Part shown: positions 13,946 to 21,293 of the stretch, one piece after another | Layout: the number at the start of each line of letters is the position of its first letter | How positions within the stretch are numbered: position 1 is the first letter of the stretch | Origin: CAYMND01 sp964465065 | GTDB lineage: Bacteria; Acidobacteriota; Aminicenantia; UBA2199 | Direction: 5' to 3' | Length of the DNA stretch: 21,293 nucleotides | NCBI GenBank assembly: GCA_964465065.1 | Contig: CAYXHZ010000055.1 | Coordinates: 1-21,293 of the forward strand | The notes under the pieces: generated by a model | Told to the model about the DNA's origin: nothing | The model's database searches: none | Seen by the model: the letters and a program-made list of their open reading frames with translations, nothing else | Program-made: the position numbers and the translations under genes

Positions 13946-15643
13946 ATGGGTCGTAGTCATATTCTGTTGTCTGCCGTACTGATTTTCCTGACCGCGCTTC
14001 TGCTGCGTCCGCAAGCTGTAGCGCCGCTGCAGACCGTGAATCTGGGCCAAAGCGAACTCAGCGACGCCATCCGGCTGTACGCTCAGGAGGAGCTCAGTCT
14101 GCGCCGCCAATTCGAATTCGACTTCCTGCCGGCATACCGCCGTGAACAGCTCCGGCTTTGCCAGGCTTGGCAGAAGGCCTTGGAAACGACGGACTTCGCC
14201 CCTCTTTCCGCGGACGGCCGGGTGGATTACACTCTGTTTGCCGCATACCTCAAACAGAAGCGAAACCTGCTGGACGATGCGGACAAGCGGTTTGCGGATC
14301 TTTTCGGACGTTTCCCCTTCATCGCCGCCATCGCCTCGCTGACGGAAAACCGGCGCCAGATGAAATGGGACGACCCGCAGACGGCGGCCACGGCGCTGAG
14401 CCAGGCCGATGCGCAGCTGAACGCGCTCGAGCGGGACGGGGCCACCCGGGATCGCTGGGCGCTGTACGCCGATCAGGTCGAAGCCGCCCTGGACGATTGG
14501 TATCGCTTCTACCATCTCTACAGCCCGGTTTTCGATTTCTGGGTGGAGATGCCCTACAACAAGCTCAAACAGTCCTTCAAGCGGATGCGCAGCCAGGCGA
14601 ACGGAAACGCCGCGCCCGGTCTGGACGGCCTGCGTGCCGGTGAGCGGGGACTGCGCGATGCCTTGGACGCCGAACTGATTCCCTATTCGGCCCGGGAACT
14701 GATCGACATCGGCCGTAAAGAGCTCGACTGGTGTCTGGCCGAGATGAAGAAGGTGGCCGCACAGCTGGGCTACCGGCAGGATTGGCGTGAAGTTTTCGAG
14801 CACGTCAAGCGGCGGGCGCTGCCCCCCGGCGAGTACCCGGAAGCTATCCGCCGGATGGCCGGGGACGCCGTCGCCTTTCTGGAGCGGCACGATCTGCTGA
14901 CCATCCCGAACATGGCCAAGAACGATTGGCATATCGACATGCTGTCGGCCCGGGAACAGCTGATGAATCCCTTCTTTTCCGGCGGTGACGTCATCGCCCT
15001 GTCGTATCCGACCAGCGACATGGACCACCAGCGCAAGATGATGAGCATGCGGGGCAACAACCCGCACTTCGGCTGGGCGACCGTGCACCACGAGCTGATT
15101 CCCGGCCATCATCTGCAGTTCTACATGGCCGCCCGGTACAATTCGCACCGGCGGCTGTTCGACACGCCGTTCTACGTCGAAGGCTGGCCCCTGTACTGGG
15201 AGATGAAACTGTGGGACATGGATTTCGCGCGCTGCCCGGAAGACCGGGTGGGTATGCTGTTCTGGCGTATGCACCGCTGCGCGCGCATCGTTTTCTCGCT
15301 GAGTTACCATTTGGGGCTGATGAGTTCGGCGCAATGCGTGGACATGCTGGTCGACACGGTCGGCCACGAACCGGAAAACGCCCGGGCCGAGGTGCGCCGC
15401 TCGTTTGCCGGCAACGATCCGCCCCTGTACCAGTGTGCCTACCTGCTGGGCGGCCTGCAGCTGCGGGCTTTGGCGCGGGAAGCGGTCGACAGCGGCAGGA
15501 TGGACCTCAAGCAGTTCCATGACGCCGTGTTGCGCGAGAACAGTATGCCCATCGCCCTGTTGCGGGCCAAGCTGCTGGGTTTGCCGATCGAACGCCCGTT
15601 CCGAAACGACTGGCGCTTCTACGGACAGGACCAGAGTCGTTAA
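13946..15643 (+). CDS. DUF885-family metallopeptidase-like protein
   Basis: Protein of 565 residues from the DUF885 family, which is predicted to contain zinc metallopeptidases. The signature HELIPGHH is at 382-389 (preceded by another His), giving an HExxxGHH-type metal site, and further conserved patterns WATVHHEL, FYVEGWPLYWEM and SYHLGLMSS follow. The N-terminus GRSHILLSAVLIFLTALLL is a signal peptide or membrane anchor, so it acts in the periplasm or at the membrane. The ATG at 13946 is favoured over a GTG two codons earlier because AGAGGAG ends at 13940. The stop codon directly abuts the start of the next gene, so both are made from one mRNA. The substrate (peptides or esters) is not evident. 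Confidence 0.87.
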   Translation: MGRSHILLSAVLIFLTALLLRPQAVAPLQTVNLGQSELSDAIRLYAQEELSLRRQFEFDFLPAYRREQLRLCQAWQKALETTDFAPLSADGRVDYTLFAAYLKQKRNLLDDADKRFADLFGRFPFIAAIASLTENRRQMKWDDPQTAATALSQADAQLNALERDGATRDRWALYADQVEAALDDWYRFYHLYSPVFDFWVEMPYNKLKQSFKRMRSQANGNAAPGLDGLRAGERGLRDALDAELIPYSARELIDIGRKELDWCLAEMKKVAAQLGYRQDWREVFEHVKRRALPPGEYPEAIRRMAGDAVAFLERHDLLTIPNMAKNDWHIDMLSAREQLMNPFFSGGDVIALSYPTSDMDHQRKMMSMRGNNPHFGWATVHHELIPGHHLQFYMAARYNSHRRLFDTPFYVEGWPLYWEMKLWDMDFARCPEDRVGMLFWRMHRCARIVFSLSYHLGLMSSAQCVDMLVDTVGHEPENARAEVRRSFAGNDPPLYQCAYLLGGLQLRALAREAVDSGRMDLKQFHDAVLRENSMPIALLRAKLLGLPIERPFRNDWRFYGQDQSR

Positions 15644-17200
15644 ATGCATTTGCGTCCGAGAACTTGCCCGACCGCTTGGCTGCCGATGCTGACGCTGCTG
15701 CTTTGCGCCCTGCTGTCCCTGGCCCAGCTGCTGACCGAACCGGACATCAACGACGAGCACATGTACCTGGCGGCGGCCCGTCTTGCCGACGATCATGTCC
15801 TGTACCGCGACTTCGCCTTTCTGCAGACGCCCTATATGGTCTACCTGTACCGCTGCTGGTCGGGCCTGTTGCCGAACGCCGGTCTGCTGATGAGCGCCCG
15901 CCTGCTGCAGTTGCTCCTGGCCGTGTTGACCTGGTCGCTCTTGTGCCGTGTCTGTTTCCGCCTGTCCCGTTCCGGCTGGTTGACGGCGGCCCTGCTCTGG
16001 CTGCTGTTCTCGTCGGCGATCCTGCGTTCGGATCTTCATTTCGCCCGCAACTATCAGCTGCCCCTGCTGCTGACTTTGTGCGCCGTCGCTCTGCTGGAAC
16101 GGACCGTGAGCCGTGCAGTCCCCGGGAGACTGGCCCTGTTTGCGGCTGGATTCTGTCTGGGACTGGCCGTCGGCGTCAAACTGACCTTCGCTTTACCTGC
16201 GCTGGCCTTCGGCCTGGCCGTCCTGGTTCTTGGGGGAACAGCGCGGCTCCGGCTGATCCGGATCGCGGCACTGGCGCTGGGCGGCGTTCTGGCAATGCTG
16301 CCGATGCTGGCGCTGTTCTGGCGGGCCGGCTGGGAACGGGTACGTTTCGGTCTGTGGGAGTATCATCGCCTGAATACGGTCTGGCGTCAGGCAGGAAACT
16401 TCGATCATGGCATGGACGCCGCCGGCAAGGCCCGTATGGGACTGGGCCAGTTGCTGGAGATCACCAACCTGAGCGTGCTGCTGCTGGTGGCAGCCCTCGC
16501 GCTGTTGCTGGTGTCGGCCCGACGCGCACTCCCGGCTCGCGAGCGTGCAAAAATCGTTATGCTGTCGATCATGGCGGCAGCGGCGCTGCTGCTCTACCTG
16601 TTGCCCACACCGGCCTGGATCTGGTACCTCGGCCCGCTCTGGCTGCTGTTGACCCTGCTGGCGGCCGAGCTGTTCGGCGGCTTGGCCGATCCGGCCGGGA
16701 GGCGCCGTATCGGTGTCTTGACAGTCGTTCTGGTCTGTTTCAGCCTGCTGGTCAACTTCAGCCGGGACGCTCAAAGCCTCGGCATGGCCCTGGACAACGG
16801 GCAGAGGACCGTCCGACGGCTGCGGCAGGACTCTTTGGCTCTGGCGAGACTCCTGCGCCACAGGGGGCTGACCGGACCGGTGGCCACTCTGCGGCCGTTG
16901 ATCGCCCTGGAGGCCGGACTGCCGGTCTACGACGAATTGGCCAGCGCCGATTTCGCCTACCGTGTGGGCGATCTGATCGCCGCCCGACGGCGGCAAAACC
17001 TGCGCATCAGCTCGGCAGGCGCAATCTACGACCTGCTCGAAGGCAGACCGCCGGCGGCCATCGTCTGTGGTTTCGACAGCAAACTGGAGGAGCCGCTGCT
17101 GCGCTTCGCCCGGGACCATGCCTACCGTCCGGACAGACTTCTGGCCGGCGGCGGCCGGGTTTACCTCAAACCGCCCGATTCGGAACTCGGCCGACCCTGA
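15644..17200 (+). CDS. Polytopic membrane protein, GT-C-type glycosyltransferase-like
   Basis: Integral inner-membrane protein of 518 residues with about 10-11 predicted transmembrane segments between residues 13 and 375, then a soluble C-terminal domain of about 140 residues. The first periplasmic loop holds TEPDINDEHMYL (Asp34, Asp37, Glu38), then LYRDFAFLQTPYMVYLY, which matches the acidic DE motif and the following pattern in lipid-linked-sugar-using GT-C enzymes (ArnT/PMT/GT39/GT83-like). Such enzymes transfer sugars from polyprenyl phosphates on the periplasmic side. The ATG immediately follows the DUF885 TAA with no gap, so translation is likely coupled by reinitiation. The donor and acceptor are unknown, and GT activity is inferred from topology and the single motif. 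Confidence 0.72.
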   Translation: MHLRPRTCPTAWLPMLTLLLCALLSLAQLLTEPDINDEHMYLAAARLADDHVLYRDFAFLQTPYMVYLYRCWSGLLPNAGLLMSARLLQLLLAVLTWSLLCRVCFRLSRSGWLTAALLWLLFSSAILRSDLHFARNYQLPLLLTLCAVALLERTVSRAVPGRLALFAAGFCLGLAVGVKLTFALPALAFGLAVLVLGGTARLRLIRIAALALGGVLAMLPMLALFWRAGWERVRFGLWEYHRLNTVWRQAGNFDHGMDAAGKARMGLGQLLEITNLSVLLLVAALALLLVSARRALPARERAKIVMLSIMAAAALLLYLLPTPAWIWYLGPLWLLLTLLAAELFGGLADPAGRRRIGVLTVVLVCFSLLVNFSRDAQSLGMALDNGQRTVRRLRQDSLALARLLRHRGLTGPVATLRPLIALEAGLPVYDELASADFAYRVGDLIAARRRQNLRISSAGAIYDLLEGRPPAAIVCGFDSKLEEPLLRFARDHAYRPDRLLAGGGRVYLKPPDSELGRP

Positions 17201-17232
17201 GCGCAGCCTGCGTCTGTCCCCGGCCCGGGATA

Positions 17233-17261
17233 TCGACAGCGGCACGGCGATCACTTATAAT
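17233..17261 (+). promoter_or_regulatory. Strong predicted promoter of the tautomerase-lpxH pair
   Basis: TCGACA (17233-17238), exactly 17 bases, then a perfect TATAAT (17256-17261). Transcription from about 17268 leaves a leader of about 22 bases with AGGAGG (17278-17283) before the ATG at 17290. This is the best complete promoter in the window. Confidence 0.75.
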
Positions 17262-17289
17262 AGGCCAAACAGTCTGCAGGAGGATTGTC

Positions 17290-17511
17290 ATGCCGGTCAT
17301 CAACGTCCGTACCATCAAGGGGCTTTTGAACGAGGAAAAACGGAAACTGATACAGAAACGGATCACCGATCTGTTCGTGGAGATCGAAGGCGACGGCAAC
17401 CCGGGCTACAAGCCTTACATCTGGGTGAGTATCGAGGAACTGGAACCCGAGCAGTGGGCCATGGGCGGCCAGCCGCTCAGCAAGGAGATGCTGAAACGGA
17501 TCCGGGAATAG
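17290..17511 (+). CDS. 4-oxalocrotonate tautomerase family protein
   Basis: Small enzyme of 73 residues in the tautomerase superfamily, where the N-terminal proline exposed after Met removal is the catalytic base. The protein begins MPVINVRTIKG, so Pro2 is present, and the GG turn (MGGQPLSKEM) near the C-terminus matches the family. Compared with the classical 62-residue enzyme it is longer, with extra residues before PYIWVSIEEL, and the positions of catalytic Arg11 and Arg39 appear to be Leu and Trp. It may therefore use a different substrate from 4-oxalocrotonate. The ATG follows AGGAGG and a near-consensus promoter. It ends 4 bases before lpxH and is evidently co-transcribed with it; no aromatic-degradation genes are near. 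Confidence 0.82.
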   Translation: MPVINVRTIKGLLNEEKRKLIQKRITDLFVEIEGDGNPGYKPYIWVSIEELEPEQWAMGGQPLSKEMLKRIRE

Positions 17512-17515
17512 TCGG

Positions 17516-18271
17516 ATGGTCGTCCGCACGCCGCTCGCCCTGCCCGTTCATTTCGTGTCCGACGTCCATTGGCCGTTGCGGCACGATTATCCGAACGGCC
17601 AACCTTTTCTCGATTTTCTGGATTCCCTGGATGGCATGGGCGGAACGCTCATTCTTCTGGGCGACATTTTCGATTTCTGGTTCGAATGGCGGCAGGTGGT
17701 TCCGGCCTATTGGTTCGCTCTCTTGCATCGACTGCGCGTTCTGATCGAAGGGGGAACGGAAATCTGGTTCATTTGCGGCAACCATGATTTCCTGCCCGGT
17801 CCCTACCTGAGCCGGGAAATCGGACTTTCCGTCTGCCCAGACCACCTGGACTGCCAGGCCGGCGGCCGGCGTTTTTTCGTGGCTCACGGCGACGGACTGG
17901 CCCGACGCGACCGGGGCTACCGCGTGCTGAAAAAGCTGATCCGCCATCCCATGTCCGTCTGGTTGTACAAAAACCTGTTCCATCCGGACTGGGGCATGGC
18001 CCTGGCCCGCTGGACCTCCTATGCCAGCCGCAAGCATCGCCAGATCGACAAGGCCGCCTGGGCCGAAGAGTACTGGGATTTCGCCCGCGCCCGCCTGGAC
18101 GAGGGCTTCGATCATGTCGTGCTCGGGCACCTGCACTACCCGGAATTGCGCAGTGAAGGCGTCAAATCCTACCTCAACTGCGGAGACTGGCTGGGTTTTT
18201 TCAGTTACGGCCATGTCGACGACGAGGGGCTGACACTCCGCTATTGGACTCCTAGTCGCGGCCGGCCATAA
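17516..18271 (+). CDS. lpxH: UDP-2,3-diacylglucosamine diphosphatase (LpxH-like)
   Basis: Peripheral membrane metallophosphoesterase that hydrolyses UDP-2,3-diacylglucosamine to lipid X, the fourth step of lipid A synthesis. The 251-residue product has the complete metal-site series: SDVH (Asp16, His18), GDIFDFW, CGNHDF, HGDG and GHLH, in the normal order and with LpxH spacing. Length is close to E. coli LpxH (240). FDFWFEW is a good discriminator from general phosphoesterases, but relatives without lipid A function exist, and no other lpx gene is in the window. The start is 4 bases after the tautomerase stop with only a weak ribosome-binding site, so translation is probably coupled. Its last 20 bases overlap the 3' end of the convergent aminopeptidase gene. 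Confidence 0.85.
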   Translation: MVVRTPLALPVHFVSDVHWPLRHDYPNGQPFLDFLDSLDGMGGTLILLGDIFDFWFEWRQVVPAYWFALLHRLRVLIEGGTEIWFICGNHDFLPGPYLSREIGLSVCPDHLDCQAGGRRFFVAHGDGLARRDRGYRVLKKLIRHPMSVWLYKNLFHPDWGMALARWTSYASRKHRQIDKAAWAEEYWDFARARLDEGFDHVVLGHLHYPELRSEGVKSYLNCGDWLGFFSYGHVDDEGLTLRYWTPSRGRP

Positions 18272-19592
18272 GGGCCTCGATTTCGTCGATTTCCTTGGGT
18301 ACGTCCCGGCTGAGGATCTCGCAGCCGTCGCGGGTGATGAGCACCGTGTCCTCGATGCGGATGCCCAGACCGGTTTCCGGGTAATACAGTCCCGGTTCGG
18401 CGGTCAGGACCATGCCTTCCCGCAACGGCACGCCCTCGATGCCCACATCGTGGGTGGCCATGCCTACGTAGTGATGGATGACTCCTTGCAAACCTCTGGA
18501 GTCGATGTTTTTTTCAGCCAGTACCTGGGCCACGTGTTTCCTGACGTCGGCCAGGGTCACTCCGGGGCGATAGCAAGCTATGGAAGCCTTCTGCACTTCC
18601 AGGACGCACTGGTAGGCCGCCCGCTGCTCGGGGCTGAATTTCCCCGACACCGGCCAGCTGCGGCTGATGTCCATGCACAGGTAATCCAGGTCGGCGCCGA
18701 AGTCCATCAGGACCACCTCGCCGGCCTGCATGCAGCGGCTGTTCTGGGCGTAGTGCATGATGCAGGAGTTGGGGCCGGAGGCCACGATGGGGGCGTAGGC
18801 CGGGCCGTTGGCGCCGTTGCGGAGGATGACCTGCACGGCCGCCGCCTCCAGTTCGTATTCGAAGGCTCCGGCCCGGCTGGCCAGCATGGCCGCCTTGACG
18901 GCCTGGGCCGATATCCTGCCGTTGCGGCGCAGGATTTCTATTTCACGCGGACTCTTGATCACCCGCAGTTCGTCGATGACCGGGGCGATGTCCTGTACGT
19001 TCAGGGCCGGGAATCTTTCGCGCAGCAGCTTGGCCCGGCGGGCGTCCGGGGTCAACGGGTCGTTGTAGGGGTTGCGGTTGCGGCGGCCGGCGAAGAGGAG
19101 GTCCTCGTAGCGGGCGCCGTCGACCTTGTCCTGGCCCGACAGGCGGATATGAACCGTCTGGCCGATGCGTCCGCTCATGCGGCCGATGAATTCGTCCAGG
19201 GTATCGAGGGGCTGAAAGTCGTCGATGCCCGTTTTCTTCTGCGCGTCGCTGTCGCTCAGGAGGTTTTTGCCTTCGTACATCTCTTCGCGGGCGGATTTGT
19301 GCGGCAGGAACATCACGCTGCGGCCCGTTTTGGGGAACAGGAGCAGGACGGCGTTCTCGTCCCGGCAGCCGCTGAAGTAGTAAAAATCGTTGTCCTGACG
19401 GAAGCGCTGGGCGGGTTGAGCCTCGGTCTGGGCGAAGAGCATGATCATGCCTTGCGGCACCTTCTGCATCAGACGCTGGCGCCGCTGAGCGAACTCTTCA
19501 GCGGGCAGTTCGGTCCGTTGGGCGTACAGGGGCGGGAGGGCCCAGGACAGCAGGCCGGCCAGGCAGAGGGAAGGTAAGACGAATCGTTTCAT
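18252..19592 (-). CDS. Exported Xaa-Pro aminopeptidase (M24B family)
   Basis: Dinuclear-metal aminopeptidase (removes N-terminal residues preceding proline) of 446 residues. A Sec signal peptide, MKRFVLPSLCLAGLLSWALP ending at LYAQ, shows that it is exported, unlike cytoplasmic PepP. The N-terminal creatinase-like domain (about 25-200, with NDFYYFSGC) precedes the pita-bread domain. Metal ligands visible are Asp297 and Asp308 (11 apart, as in E. coli PepP), the second His of HHYVGMATHDVG, Glu in TAEPGLYY and Glu in RIEDTVLIT, so the site is complete. The ATG at 19592 follows GGAGGTCGTC; a longer frame to 19688 lacks support. A -10-like TATACT is at 19633-19638 with no good -35. It probably helps use of extracellular or periplasmic peptides. 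Confidence 0.92.
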   Translation of the reverse strand: MKRFVLPSLCLAGLLSWALPPLYAQRTELPAEEFAQRRQRLMQKVPQGMIMLFAQTEAQPAQRFRQDNDFYYFSGCRDENAVLLLFPKTGRSVMFLPHKSAREEMYEGKNLLSDSDAQKKTGIDDFQPLDTLDEFIGRMSGRIGQTVHIRLSGQDKVDGARYEDLLFAGRRNRNPYNDPLTPDARRAKLLRERFPALNVQDIAPVIDELRVIKSPREIEILRRNGRISAQAVKAAMLASRAGAFEYELEAAAVQVILRNGANGPAYAPIVASGPNSCIMHYAQNSRCMQAGEVVLMDFGADLDYLCMDISRSWPVSGKFSPEQRAAYQCVLEVQKASIACYRPGVTLADVRKHVAQVLAEKNIDSRGLQGVIHHYVGMATHDVGIEGVPLREGMVLTAEPGLYYPETGLGIRIEDTVLITRDGCEILSRDVPKEIDEIEALMAGRD

Positions 19593-19697
19593 GACGACCT
19601 CCGGAGAAAGCGCGACTACGCGACTAGGGAAGAGTATAGAATAAACGCAGAAAAAGGACCATGTTTTCCGGGGCGGCGGATCGGCCATGCCGTTCTT

Positions 19698-19727
19698 TTG
19701 GCAATCCGGGCGGCCGAACCGTTAAAT
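19698..19727 (+). promoter_or_regulatory. Weak promoter candidate for the SUKH-like gene
   Basis: TTGGCA (19698-19703), an 18-base spacer and TTAAAT (19722-19727) in the 246-base gap between the divergent aminopeptidase and SUKH-like genes. The implied leader of about 100 bases is long for this region. Nothing else clear was seen in the gap. Confidence 0.25.
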
Positions 19728-19838
19728 CAGGTGTGCATACGACTGGAATCATGATATCGGACGAAAACGGCGTTCCGCTCCGGTATGGTGATGGAGACAG
19801 CTGGAAGACCGCCGCCAGCCGGGTGGTCGGGAGGCAGA

Positions 19839-20360
19839 ATGAACCGGAACATCCAGCAGGAGTTGCAACGTCTGGGATTCATGGTGCCCAGCGAGCAGTT
19901 CAAGGGCTTCCACCTGGTCCGGAACGGACTGTCCATGTACCTTTCGCCGGTCGTGCAGGCCGTGACGGCGGCATTGATCCGGGCCAACGGTTACCGTCCT
20001 CCCAGGTTGTACCTCGAGGCGGTGCGAGGTGTTCCCACCCTGGAACTGACCGTCAACGAAGATCTGGAAGTCGCCGTCGGCAATCCGGCTGTCGACGAAC
20101 GGACATACTGCCCCTTGTTCCGGTCGCCAAACGGCCTTCTTTTCTGCATCGACAGCCAGGACCCCAATCCGGACGACCCGGCCGTGTACCGGATCCGAAA
20201 CGGAGGCAGTCGCTTCCGCAAGGTGGCCAAAACGTTGAGCGAATTCCTGAAACGGGCTTACAGCGAGGAGGAAGCGAACTGGCTGCTGCGTAATTCTAGA
20301 CAAGGCCATGAATTCGCCGATATCCGCCTGTACTGTCAGGTCCGCAACGGGGGGAGCTAG
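19839..20360 (+). CDS. Hypothetical protein, possibly SUKH-like
   Basis: A 173-residue soluble protein I do not firmly recognise. No signal peptide or membrane segment is visible. Residues about 95-150 read PLFRSPNGLLFCIDSQDPN, then DDPAVYRIRNGG, then FRKVAKTLSEFLKRAYSEEE. This order (acidic strand, VYRI strand, then a sFxeFL helix) recalls the C-terminal part of SUKH/SMI1-KNR4 domains, known from immunity proteins of contact-dependent toxin systems and from other roles. No toxin or secretion gene is adjacent, so an immunity role is not supported here. The ATG at 19839 has GGGAGG four bases upstream and is preferred to the longer frame from 19785. Its TAG stop and that of the convergent GNAT gene share the palindrome CTAG. 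Confidence 0.68.
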   Translation: MNRNIQQELQRLGFMVPSEQFKGFHLVRNGLSMYLSPVVQAVTAALIRANGYRPPRLYLEAVRGVPTLELTVNEDLEVAVGNPAVDERTYCPLFRSPNGLLFCIDSQDPNPDDPAVYRIRNGGSRFRKVAKTLSEFLKRAYSEEEANWLLRNSRQGHEFADIRLYCQVRNGGS

Positions 20361-21247
20361 ATGTTCCGCTCCATTTCGTACTGCGAGACGAAATGCCGAA
20401 AACCCAGTTTGCGCAAGAGGTTCTGACTGGCGACATCGTCGTGCTGGATGTTGTCGGCACGGATGCGGCTGCCGGGCAGGCCGAATTCGGCCAGGATGCG
20501 ACTGAGCAGGGCCCAGGCCACCCCTCGCCGCCGCCAGGCCGGTTTCACCTGGATGGCCATCAACCAGTTGAGCCGGGTGTTGAACGAGGCCAGGCCGACG
20601 ATTTCACGATCGCTTCTGGCGCTCAGAAACAGCATGTCTTCGGCGCAACGGCGCTGGGCCGGATAACTGCATTCCCAGGACAGCGGCCACTGGGCGCTCT
20701 GTTCGAAGTCCAGGCTGGTCTGGGCATCGACCGGGGCGATGGTAATGCCTGAGGGCTCCGGACGGGCGGAGACAGCGGCCTGCTGCGGATGGAAATCGAA
20801 ACAGTCCAGCTCTCGGCTGATCTGAAAACCGCTCTTTTCGTAGGCCCGGATGGCCGGTTTGTTCTCCTGCAGCACTTCCAGAACAAAGGTTTGTATCCCA
20901 CGGGTTTTCAGTACGGGCAGGGCGTATTCGAACAGGGCCGAGGCGTAACCCCGGCCGCGCCAGGCCTTGACCAGGCCGGTGGCCGAGTCGAAAGCCGCCG
21001 GGCCGTTTTTCCAGGGACCCAGTCCCACCAGGGTGAAGCCGACCAGCTCTCCGTCCACGAACAGACCCGGGCTGACATCCAGGGCCACCCCGTTTTTGCG
21101 GGAGCGCCGCTGCAGGTAGTCGACGGTCATGTAACTCATGTCGACTGCGTAATCGGAAAACGAAGCCTGCAGTGCCCGGTGCAGTTCAGTCCAGGGTGTG
21201 GCCTCGAGAAAACGTATGGAGACGGCGGTTTGGCGTTGAGGGATCAT
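20357..21247 (-). CDS. Tandem GNAT-domain N-acetyltransferase
   Basis: Cytoplasmic acetyl-CoA-dependent acetyltransferase of 296 residues made of two GNAT folds. The N-terminal copy (about 10-150) has VKAWRGRGYASALFEYAL for the pyrophosphate loop, then FVLEVLQENKPAIRAYEKSGF as the usual GNAT ending. The C-terminal copy (about 165-295) has IQVKPAWRRRGVAWALLSRI and SQNLLRKLGFRHF. Both copies keep an R/Q-x-x-G-x-G/A-type loop, so both could bind acetyl-CoA, though the second has RRRGVA in place of the cleaner RGRGYA. Substrate is unknown; such tandem proteins include amino-acid, antibiotic and peptide acetylases. The ATG at 21247 follows AGGAG. The 46 bases beyond it to the window edge hold no recognisable feature. 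Confidence 0.86.
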   Translation of the reverse strand: MIPQRQTAVSIRFLEATPWTELHRALQASFSDYAVDMSYMTVDYLQRRSRKNGVALDVSPGLFVDGELVGFTLVGLGPWKNGPAAFDSATGLVKAWRGRGYASALFEYALPVLKTRGIQTFVLEVLQENKPAIRAYEKSGFQISRELDCFDFHPQQAAVSARPEPSGITIAPVDAQTSLDFEQSAQWPLSWECSYPAQRRCAEDMLFLSARSDREIVGLASFNTRLNWLMAIQVKPAWRRRGVAWALLSRILAEFGLPGSRIRADNIQHDDVASQNLLRKLGFRHFVSQYEMERNI

Positions 21248-21293
21248 GTTTCTGCTCCTGATGTTTTTTGTTTTCAGTCATTGTGTCTGTCTA

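Noticed and set aside
13907..16039. Long minus-strand open frame (about 710 codons) across DUF885 and the GT-C gene
   Set aside because: Gln-, His- and Arg-rich antisense translation crossing two real genes; no domain and no ribosome-binding site.

Overview
The window is a gene-dense chromosomal segment of high G+C content. An LpxH-type lipid A enzyme, several secreted proteins with Sec signal peptides and a probable outer-membrane beta-barrel protein point to a Gram-negative (diderm) bacterium. The mix of DUF885 peptidase, GH92 mannosidase, NtrC-type regulator, SMUG1 and a YjfB-type small motility protein would fit an Acidobacteriota-like lineage, but the sequence alone does not settle the phylum. 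There are no RNA genes, IS elements, CRISPR arrays or phage genes that I can support. No gap between genes exceeds about 262 bases.

Layout. At 37-2163 (minus strand) are a KtrA/TrkA-type potassium-channel gating subunit and an orphan NtrC-family sigma-54 response regulator. The regulator is divergent from a SMUG1-type uracil-DNA glycosylase (2284-3045). An aldo/keto reductase and a 60-residue YjfB-like protein follow on the plus strand. At 4263-8803 (minus) lies a tight three-gene mannoside-use operon: exported GH92 alpha-mannosidase, FHS-type MFS sugar permease and ROK sugar kinase. The GH92 stop and the permease start share an ATGA, and 3 bases separate permease and kinase. A perfect LacI-style palindrome (GTGAACGTTCAC) lies upstream. 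A divergent beta-barrel protein gene follows. At 9805-12806 (minus) are two overlapping glycosyltransferase genes (GT2, GT4) preceded by a radical SAM gene. At 12926-18271 (plus) come an exported protein of unknown function, a DUF885 metallopeptidase abutting a polytopic GT-C-like membrane protein, and a tautomerase-lpxH pair under a near-consensus promoter. At 18252-21247 are an exported Xaa-Pro aminopeptidase (minus), a small SUKH-like protein (plus) and a tandem GNAT acetyltransferase (minus).

Recurring theme. Several genes have recognisable sigma-70-type promoters. In at least two (the response regulator and the aldo/keto reductase) the -10 box ends exactly 6 bases before the ATG and no good ribosome-binding site is present. 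This predicts leaderless mRNAs, next to genes with strong Shine-Dalgarno leaders.

I see no convincing wholly new multi-gene system. The points most worth following are the mannoside operon with its palindrome, the aldo/keto reductase lacking its catalytic tyrosine, the radical SAM protein with a CX4CX2C cluster motif, the conserved secreted unknown, and the leaderless promoters.
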